From assembly GCF_045679555.1 (NCBI RefSeq), contig NC_092092.1, positions 17,828,969 to 17,892,968 of the forward strand: DNA of 64,000 bases, in the 5' to 3' direction. Source of the DNA: Salvelinus alpinus (Eukaryota > Chordata > Actinopteri > Salmoniformes > Salmonidae). Made by a program: the position numbers and the translations under genes. Below, piece by piece: positions 57,018-64,000 of the stretch (the first letter of the stretch is position 1; each line of letters begins with the position of its first letter). Under the pieces are notes generated by a model. It saw only the letters and a program-made list of their open reading frames with translations, was not told the DNA's origin and ran no database searches.

Positions 57018-58564
57018 CCGGGCTGAGCTTCTACGAGAAGAAAGCACAAGAACGGAGTTTCGGTGGCGTACCCGAGCGATGAGAGAGCACAGCTCCTATC
57101 CCAGCCTCGGACGCGTCCACTTCCACTATGAACGCTAAAGAGGGATCCGTATGGGCCAGCACGGGAGCCGAGGTAAACAAAGCCCTCAGGTGACTGAAAG
57201 CCCTGTCCGCCTCAGCTGTCCACTGCAAGCGCACCGGGCCCCCCTTCAGCAGTGAAGTAATGGGAGCCGCTACCTGACCAAAACCCCGGATAAACCTCCG
57301 GTAGTAGTTGGCAAACCCTAAGAATCGCTGCACCTCCTTTACCGTGGTGGGAGTCGGCCAATTACGCATGGCTGCAATGCGGTCACTGTTCATCTCCACC
57401 CCTGACGTGGAAATGCGATACCCTAGGAAGGAGACTGACTGTTGGAAAAACAGGCATTTCTCAGCCTTGACGTACAGGTCATGCTCCAACAGGCGACCAA
57501 GCACCCTGCGCACCAGGGACACATGCTCGGCGCGTGTCGCGGAGTATATCAAAATGTCATCAATATACACCACTACACCCTGCCCGTGCAGGTCCCTGAA
57601 AATCTCGTCTACAAAAGCTTGGAAGACTGATGGCGTATTCATCAACCCGTATGGCATGATGAGGTACTCATAGTGCCCAGAGGTGGTACTGAAAGCTGTC
57701 TTCCACTCATCTCCCTCTCGGATACGCACCAGATTGTAAGCGCTCCTGAGATCTAGTTTGGTGAAGAAGTGCACCACGTGCATTGACTCAATCGCTGTGG
57801 CTATGAGCGGTAGCGGGTAACTATACCTCACCGTGAACTGATTTAGACCCCGGTAGTCAATACACGGACGCAGACCTTCCTCCTTCTTCTTCACAAAAAA
57901 GAAACTCGAGGAGACGGGTGAAGTGGAGGACCGAATGTACCCCTGACGCAGGGATTCGGAGACATATGTTTCCATAGCCTCCGTCTCCGCCTGTGAGAGG
58001 GGATACACGTGACTCCTGGGAAGTGCAGCGTCTACCAGGAGATCTATCTCACAATCGCCCCGTCGATGAGGTGGTAATTGAGTTGCCTTCTTTTTAGAGA
58101 AGGTGAGAGCCAAATCAGCATACTCAGGGGGAATGCGCATGGTGGAGACCTGGTCTGGACTCTCCACCGTAGTAGCACCAATGGAAACCCCTAAACACCT
58201 ACCTGAGCACTCTCGCGACCACCCCATGAGAGTCCTGTGTGGCCATGAAACAGTGGGGTTATGACAAGCTAGCCAGGGTAGGCCCAGCACCACGGGAAAC
58301 ACAGGAGTCAATAAGGAAAATAAAAATTTTCTCTGTGTGACCCCCCTGCGTCACCATACCCAAAGGAGAAGTGACCTCCCTAATTAACCCTGACCCTAAT
58401 GGCCGACTATCTAAGGCGTGACCGGGGAAGGGCACATCCACGGGAACAATGGGGGTCCCTAAACTATGAGCTAACACTCTATCAATGAAAATCCCAGCTG
58501 CACCTGAATCTACGAGCGCCTTATGCTGGGAATGCGGGGAAAACAGACACAAACATGTGTGCAA
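57018..58564 (-). pseudogene. gypsy pol, mostly open but truncated
   Basis: The protease frame (58564-58259) has ALVDSGAAGIFIDRV, the DSG active site. A frame change near 58290 leads to a 426-residue frame (58311-57031). This holds [20 protein letters not shown], the RT block [20 protein letters not shown], then [15 protein letters not shown] (first D) and [20 protein letters not shown] (YIDD, the other catalytic aspartates). RNase H starts [24 protein letters not shown] follows CAFFS near 57032, and the sequence breaks off at 57018. Reverse transcription would take place in cytoplasmic particles. With RNase H mostly absent and integrase missing it cannot function. Confidence 0.92.
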
Positions 58565-58594
58565 CAGAGGACTCTGGGTGACAATGGTGCCAGC

Positions 58595-59470
58595 TCACCT
58601 GGGGTGACGCCAGAGCGCCCTGCCTGCTGCCTCGATACCCAGAGGAACCAACCCGGCCCCACCGGCAGTGCCCTCTGCGGCCACAGATGGTGCACGAGCG
58701 AAACCCCCTCCGGTCTCCCTGCGCACCGCCCCTCCCAGCTCCATGGGTATCGGAGAGGGGGTGCGGGAGGATGGAACCACCAGACCCCGATCTGGTCGGC
58801 CACGATTAGCCAGCAGGTTGTCCAGCTGGATGGACAGGTCCACCAGCTGGTTGAAAGTGAGGGTGGTGTCTCTGCAGGCCAGCTCCCGACGGACGTCCTC
58901 GCGCAGACTGCAGCGGTAGTGGTCGATCAGGGCCCTGTTGTTCCATCCCACGCCGGCAGCCAGGGTCCTAAACTCCAGGGCAAACTCCTGTGCGCTCCTC
59001 GTCTCCTGCCTCAGATGGTAGAGGCGCTCACCCGCCGCTCTGCCCTCGGGTGGGTGGTCGAAGACTGCCCGGAAACGGCGGGTGAACTCCTCAAAATGGT
59101 CCAACGCCGCATCTCCCTCTCTCCACACGGCATTGGCCCACTCCAGGGCTTTCCCGGTGAGGCACGAGACGAGGGCGGACACCTTCTCACGGTCCGATGG
59201 AGCGAGGAAACCCTGGCAGTAGGCAGCACTCCCGTCGTACTCCTGTGGCAAGGAGAGACGGATCCCACTGGGTTCAGGCGGGAAAGGGGCGCTCAAGAGA
59301 GACCCCGGTTGTGCTGGTAGAGGCGCTGGAAGAACTCCCTGTCTCTCCCAGCGGTCCATAGTCTGGACAACGCGATCCATGGCGGCGGCCAGATGGTAAA
59401 GCTTTACCGCATGATCCTGGACGTGCTCCTCCAACCCCATGGCCGGGGTATCCTCTCCTGCTGACTCCAT
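58595..59470 (-). pseudogene. gypsy gag, long open frame with altered end
   Basis: The ATG at 59470, about 17 bases inside the LTR, gives MESAGEDTPAMGLEEHVQDH. A coiled-coil-like start is followed by the capsid region: LPQEYDGSAAYCQGFL, LVSCLTGKALEWANAVW, LYHLRQETRSAQEFALEF and LANRGRPDRGL. The frame ends after about 291 residues. The zinc knuckle (CTICGRRGH) is found in another frame near 58690, so a frameshift lies shortly upstream of it. Gag would package element RNA. Upstream in-frame sequence to 59638 is LTR and not part of the protein. Confidence 0.88.
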
Positions 59471-59486
59471 AGGTGGTCGGAGATTC

Positions 59487-59842
59487 TGTAACAACGTGTG
59501 TGTAGGTGGCAGGGAAGTCAGGCGCAGGAGAATCGAATTTAAACTTAACAAAAACTCCAAAACCAAAATACAACATAAATAAAAGTGGGTACAAGAACCC
59601 GTCGCGCACCAATACATATTACACGAACATACAAACAAACAATCTCCGACAAGAACATGATGGGAAAGAGAGGGTTAAATACACAACATGTAATTGATGG
59701 GATTGGAACCAGGTGTGAAGGAAGACAAGACAAACCAATGGAAAATGAAAAATGGATCAGTGATGGCTAGAAGATCGATGACTTCGACCACCGAACACCG
59801 CCCGAACAAGGAGAGGGACCGACTTCGGCGGAATTCGTGACA
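59487..59842 (-). repeat. 5' LTR of the minus-strand gypsy element
   Basis: On the minus strand it runs from TGTCACGAATTCCGCC to TTGTTACA, 356 bp, with TG...CA ends. It shows no similarity to the LTR at 42210 beyond the ends. Confidence 0.85.
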
Positions 59843-60349
59843 CCCTTCCACTTGCCTCTTCCATTTTTGTGGTACTGCCGCAATTTGTTTGTTGTAATTT
59901 TGGATAGAGCAGACATTTCCATATATTTTTGTTAGCTGCATGTGTGACATAACTTCACCAGTCCTATTTATGATATAATTTACAAAGATTATACTTAAAA
60001 AATAATAATAATAATATAATGATTTTTTAAATCAATTAATATATTTGAGCTTAACCATAATATTTGTTGTATTATTTGTTCTGTCTTTTCCAGTGGATTA
60101 AACAGCAATTGCAACCAACTTTCTATGGTTTGTTTTAAAAATAGCAATATTTTGGAGATTATTTCATTTTCAAATACCCGATAGTGAGACGTCGTAACCT
60201 GAATAAAGGGGAAAAGGCCATTCTTGAACACGGGGACAGATATTCTTACTAATCTGCTAGAGCACCAGTTCGGGTTTATTAAGTATACCTTTTGTATGAC
60301 TGAAGCCTTTAGTAAGAGGTCTAATGCTTTAATATTTAATCATTTCTGC
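59843..60349. other. Unassigned AT-rich sequence
   Basis: It may include more of the L1-like fragment that follows, but no motif is clear. Confidence 0.4.
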
Positions 60350-60570
60350 CATCAGAATTCATATCCATTATATAAATATGCCCGTTTAATTTTGTCTGGC
60401 TTGCTGTTCCTAATATAATGGAATATTTTTTTCTCATATAATGAAAAAAAAAGGTTGCTGGGTGTAGGCAACGCCATAAGCAAACAGGTAAACTGGGATA
60501 TGACTAACGAGTTAATCAGGGGGATTTTTCCACAAATAGACAGGTATTTCCCTTTCCATGGGAGCAAGAG
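60350..60570 (-). pseudogene. L1-like LINE ORF2 fragment
   Basis: A 71-residue minus-strand frame reads WKGKYLSICGKIPLINSLVI, SQFTCLLMALPTP and FHYIRNSKPDKIKRAYLYN. This is the region downstream of the polymerase core in L1-type ORF2 (W-x-GK-x-LS-x-GK, PDKIKR). Neither the polymerase core nor ends are visible. The fragment is short and dead. Confidence 0.7.
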
Positions 60571-60754
60571 CTTATCTATATACTTTCCATTAAAATGTAT
60601 TGTAATGAGATCATTTATTTCGGGATATGAATACCGAGTATGTCCACATCAACGTAAGAGCATCACTCTTGTTTTTTGTTGTTGCTCTTTTGATATTTGG
60701 GATATGAACTATATCTAAACTATATCTAAACGTACATTTCCCTTTCACATTATT

Positions 60755-60985
60755 GCTTGTGTATGTTGTGTGGAGCTTGTGTATGTTGTGTGGGACTTGT
60801 GTATGTTGTGTGGGACTTGTGTATGTTGTGTGGGACTTGTGTATGTTGTGTGGATGCTTGTGTATGTTGTGTGGGACTTGTGTATGTTGTGTGGGACTTG
60901 TGTATGTTGTGTGGGACTTGTGTATGTTGTGTGGGACTTGTGTATGTTGTGTGGGACTTGTGTATGTTGTGTGGATGCTTGTGTG
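60755..60985. repeat. 21-bp minisatellite, about 11 units
   Basis: The unit is CTTGTGTATGTTGTGTGGGA plus C. Two units have GGATG in place of GGGA. Open frames exist because 21 is a multiple of three. Confidence 0.95.
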
Positions 60986-61131
60986 ATGAATGTGAATATT
61001 GAACTTAACCCTAACAATTGCATGTACTGTATGTTTCTCCCTCAAAATGCACTTCAACAACAACCACCATGTCTTCATTATTTAAATCCATTTTGCAACA
61101 TGTTGTTTTGATATTTATTGTCCTGCAGGCA

Positions 61132-61160
61132 TTCTGACACAATGATGAATTGTGTCAGAA
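61132..61160. other. Perfect 12-bp inverted repeat
   Basis: TTCTGACACAAT, loop GATGA, ATTGTGTCAGAA. No poly-T or gene context suggests a terminator. Confidence 0.9.
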
Positions 61161-61197
61161 CGTTGATACTCAACAATGTTTGCCAGTACACACAGTT

Positions 61198-61386
<189 letters not shown>

Positions 61387-62090
61387 ATTAGAGATACAGA
61401 CAGAGAAAGAAGACCAAGTCCTGTCAAAAACTAAACATAAGCACTTTTGCAGAGCACACTCAGTTCACTTCGTTATTGGTCACACCTGACCATCCTAAAG
61501 GCCAAAACAAGGAAACTATGCAGTGCATCTGAGGCCAAATACAGGTAGCTGGAAGCTGAGGAATTCCAAAATGTTGTTCCATCTCCATCTACGCAAACCA
61601 TGAGGCTGAGAACAGCATGTGTGGTGATAGGAACAGACAAAACGTGTTGTAAGTCATCAAGATCAAAATGGGCTTTGCTGATTCTACATACTTTTCCCAA
61701 AGGATGAACAAGCACACTCCCCATCATCACTTTAAAAGCTGAGATAATGGAGGGGTTGACCATGCTGACGGTTGGCCATGTGTTTAGGATGTGAATTAAA
61801 AAATATATGGATGGGGCTAAGGCTTAAGAGGGTGTGAAAGATGCTGAATGGGCATAAACAAAGAAGAGCTCACGAGCAAGTATAAAAAAATCTCAGCTAA
61901 ATCTTTTAAATGGCATTTTTCTCCTCCTTGTCTCCTAAGTGGGAAAACAAGTTTATCAACTTTCAAAGCAGCATAATTTACCCATGTTTCCTCCAACTAC
62001 GGTGTATGATATACCATTTCGAAGTCTTGGAAATTTTCTGGATTTCTGTATCTCTACACATTGTACATAAGTGACTGAGAGCAACATACC
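61387..62090. other. No identifiable feature
   Basis: About 700 bp. A minus-strand open stretch at 61763-61473 has no recognisable domain. Confidence 0.5.
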
Positions 62091-62813
62091 TTATTTCTCC
62101 TGCGTTGTCTTGGCTGTGTGCTTAGGGTTGTTGTGAACCTTCGCCTCAGTCTGAGGTCCTGAGCACTCTGGAGCAGGTTCTCATCAAGGATCTCTCTGTA
62201 CTTTGCTCCGTTCATCTTTCCCTCGATCCTGACTAGTCTCCCAGTCCCTGCCGCTGAAAAACCCCACAGCATGATGCTGCCACCACCATGCTTCACCGTA
62301 GGGATGGTGCCAGGTTTCCTCCAGATGTGACGCTTGGTATTCAGGCAAAAGAGTTCAATCTCGGTTTCATCAGACTAGAGAATCTTGTTTCTCATGGTCT
62401 GAGAGTCCTTTAGGTGCCTTTTGGCTAACTCCAAGCGGGCTGTCATGTGCCTTTTACTGAGGAGTGGCTTCCGTCTGGCCACTCTACCATAAAGGCCTGA
62501 TTGGTTTAATGCTGCAGAGATGGTTGTCCTTCTGGAAGGTTCTCCCATCTCCACAGAGGAACTCTGAAGCTCTGTCAGAGTGACCATCGGGCTCTTGGTC
62601 AACTCTCTGACCAAGGCTCTTCTCCCCCGATTGCTCAGTTTGGCCGGGCGGCCAGCTCTAGGAAAAGTCTTGGTGGTTCTAAACTTCTTCCATTTAAGAA
62701 TGATGGAGGCCACTGTGTTCTTGGGTACATTCAATGCTGCAGACATTTTTTGGTACGCTTCCCCAGATCTGTGCTTCGACACAATCCTGTCTCGGAGCTC
62801 TACGGACAATTCA
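62091..62813 (-). pseudogene. Tc1 transposase, broken at start and at the first catalytic motif
   Basis: The helix-turn-helix half is open on the minus strand (about 62806-62378): SVELRDRIVSKHRSGEAYQK, NVPKNTVASIILKWKKFR and RAGRPAKLSNRGRRALVREL. The expected ATG at about 62813 is out of frame because several codons after it are lost. The frame stops at a TAG where the W of the WSDE motif should be (62375-62377). Downstream, [19 protein letters not shown] and [20 protein letters not shown] are open to about 62150, then a frame change and truncation remove the second D and the E. It is inactive. Confidence 0.9.
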
Positions 62814-63197
62814 TGGCTTGGTTTTTGCTCTGAAATGCTCTGTCAACTGTGGGACCTTATATAGACAGGGGTGTGCCTTTCCAAATCATGTATAATCAAT
62901 TGAATTTACCATAGGTGGATTCCAATCAAGTTCTAGAAACATCTCAAGGATGATCAATGGAAACAGGATGCACCTGAGTTCAATTTCGAGTCTCATAGCA
63001 ATGGGTCTGAATAATTATGTACATAATGTACATTGTTTTGCTAAATTATCGGAAAACATATTTTTTTGTCATTATGGGGTATTGTGTGTAGATTGATGAG
63101 GGACATATATATTTTTTTAAAGTCATTTTAGAATAAGGCTGTAATGTTACAAAATGTGTAAAAAGCCAAGGGGTCTGAATACTTTCCGAATGCACTG
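62091..63197 (-). mobile_element. Tc1-like transposon (CAGTGCATTCGGAAAGTATT family), one end lost
   Basis: The right end CGGAAAGTATTCAGACCCCT (reversed) reaches 63197, followed by TA. The left end is missing near 62091. The same family is at 47400-48450. Confidence 0.9.
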
Positions 63198-64000
63198 TAT
63201 ATATACACACACCTTCATGAGCTGAATTGCCTGTCTTTGCAATTAATTTATTGTTGTTTGCGCTCGTTAACATATTTAGCAAGCAGACTCCATTTTTTTG
63301 GCACCCCCTTATGTACTAAGCCGGTAATACCGTAAATCCTGGAATGAGAGAAGGACGGTATGACAATATGAAAATCTGGATACCGCCCAACCCTAGAGTG
63401 AAGCCCATGCTTTGACCACATGTATGTCCTATCTGTCCACTCCAGGCAGCAGACTGGGCTACAGAGGGGCTGAGTCTGAGAAAGTGAAGCACGCTCTGAC
63501 TGAGTGAAAGTTAGAGAGAAAAATAGAGAGCGAGAGACTGATGAAGTGTCTTTAAACTCCACAGTAATCAGGCCAGTAAACTATCCACGGTTCAATGTTT
63601 CCACTTTCAACAGAGAATCTCAACGTATCAGTGTGAAGGGTTGAAGAGAAGAGACAAGGGAATAGAAGAACAGAAGTAGGCCATGCATGCGTCTTCAAAA
63701 CACGTGTCCAAATCGACTTTCCCATCCAAAGCAAGTAAATGAAGAAAAGAAGAAGGTCCCATGATACAAGCAACAGAAGTGATCGATCAATGTTGAGAGC
63801 TTTGTAAAGGGGTTCTTCGCAGACTACCGATGGCACTCGCAGAACTCAGGGTCTTTTATCAGACAATGTTTCATTCTGCAAAAGTTTCTCTGAGGATGTA
63901 GTAAAGGCCTCCATGCAGGCATGTGTTGGCCTAGTCATTGTCACGGCTCTGAGCACTAGTAGTAGCACTGTTGCTTTTCATTTTTATTTCCTCCATAATG
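63198..64000. other. Unassigned, with a possible old repeat trace
   Basis: 63310-63400 (GGTATGACAATATGAAAATC, ATACCGCCCAACCCTAG) has the look of an old dispersed repeat. Minus-strand open frames at 63562-63248 and 63836-63552 have no recognised domain or splice context. Confidence 0.4.

Larger units (their letters stand above)
57018..59842 (-). mobile_element. Ty3/gypsy retrotransposon, minus strand, 3' truncated
   Basis: Reading on the minus strand: LTR 59842-59487, gag from 59470, protease near 58500, reverse transcriptase 58100-57350 and RNase H start near 57080. It is cut at 57018, so integrase and the 3' LTR are missing. Frames are more intact than in the gypsy at 42210. Confidence 0.92.

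Noticed and set aside
58523..59320. 265-residue plus-strand open frame
   Set aside because: Antisense to gypsy gag, which has recognisable capsid motifs on the minus strand. No domain appears on the plus strand.
60753..61078. Open frames on both strands (THNIHKSH-like, CMLCGTCVC-like)
   Set aside because: Translation of the 21-bp minisatellite; no non-repeat domain.
61132..61160. Rho-independent terminator
   Set aside because: Perfect stem but no T-run, and the genome is eukaryotic.
61473..61763. 96-residue minus-strand frame as a gene
   Set aside because: No domain, splice signals or homology that I recognise. Its length is within chance.

Overview
This 64 kb window is repeat-dominated eukaryotic nuclear DNA, almost certainly from a salmonid fish. 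The evidence is a tRNA-derived HpaI-type SINE with its diagnostic GTTAAC site (51622-51778), several long salmonid tRNA-derived SINEs, a Sleeping Beauty-type Tc1 element with its paired direct repeats (19287-20265), at least nine Tc1-like terminal-repeat families, L2/Jockey-like and L1-like LINEs, Ty3/gypsy retrotransposons and long (CA)n microsatellites. I see no operon, rRNA, functional tRNA or CRISPR. No host gene can be assigned. One short candidate host terminal exon with a good splice acceptor is seen on the minus strand at 24021-24098.

Layout. 1-2.6 kb: a LINE remnant broken by a hAT-like terminus and a SINE, then Tc1 remnants. 3.5-10 kb: purine tracts, microsatellites, a Tc1 with unusually long inverted repeats (4678-6237) and a Tc1 split by a LINE (7972-9571). 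10.2-17.6 kb: a LINE cluster that has broken up an older ~90-bp degenerate repeat. 17.6-29 kb: low-copy sequence dotted with palindromic MITEs, the Sleeping Beauty-type element, a 1.6 kb Tc1 (21070-22676), a Tc1 carrying a solo gypsy LTR and a non-autonomous hAT with a perfect 8-bp target duplication. 28.9-34.8 kb: a telomere-like tract followed by a 5.6 kb satellite with a 30-bp unit and higher-order periods. 34.9-38.4 kb: a second copy of the 21 kb Tc1 in inverted orientation, then a three-level nest (SINE in Tc1 in an AT-rich element). 39.1-40.0 kb: a 19-bp minisatellite. 41-45 kb: a SINE, an L1-like 3' end and a gypsy element. 46-51.8 kb: chimeric Tc1 fragments, one with an 80-bp-arm palindrome, and an HpaI SINE. 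52.7-54.4 kb: a GA tract and an L2-like LINE. 55.5-59.9 kb: a Tc1 joined to a gypsy LTR fragment and a minus-strand gypsy LTR-gag-pol. 60-64 kb: an L1-like fragment, a 21-bp minisatellite, (GA)n(GATA)n and a last Tc1.

Every transposase, reverse transcriptase and gag-pol frame examined is broken by stops, indels or truncation, so the elements look like fossils and nothing appears to function as a pathway. The window is best read as layers: old MITE and hAT copies, waves of Tc1 and LINE insertion, then SINE insertion and tandem-repeat growth. Family names rest on recognised protein motifs, terminal repeats and general knowledge of salmonid repeats. No database search was run.
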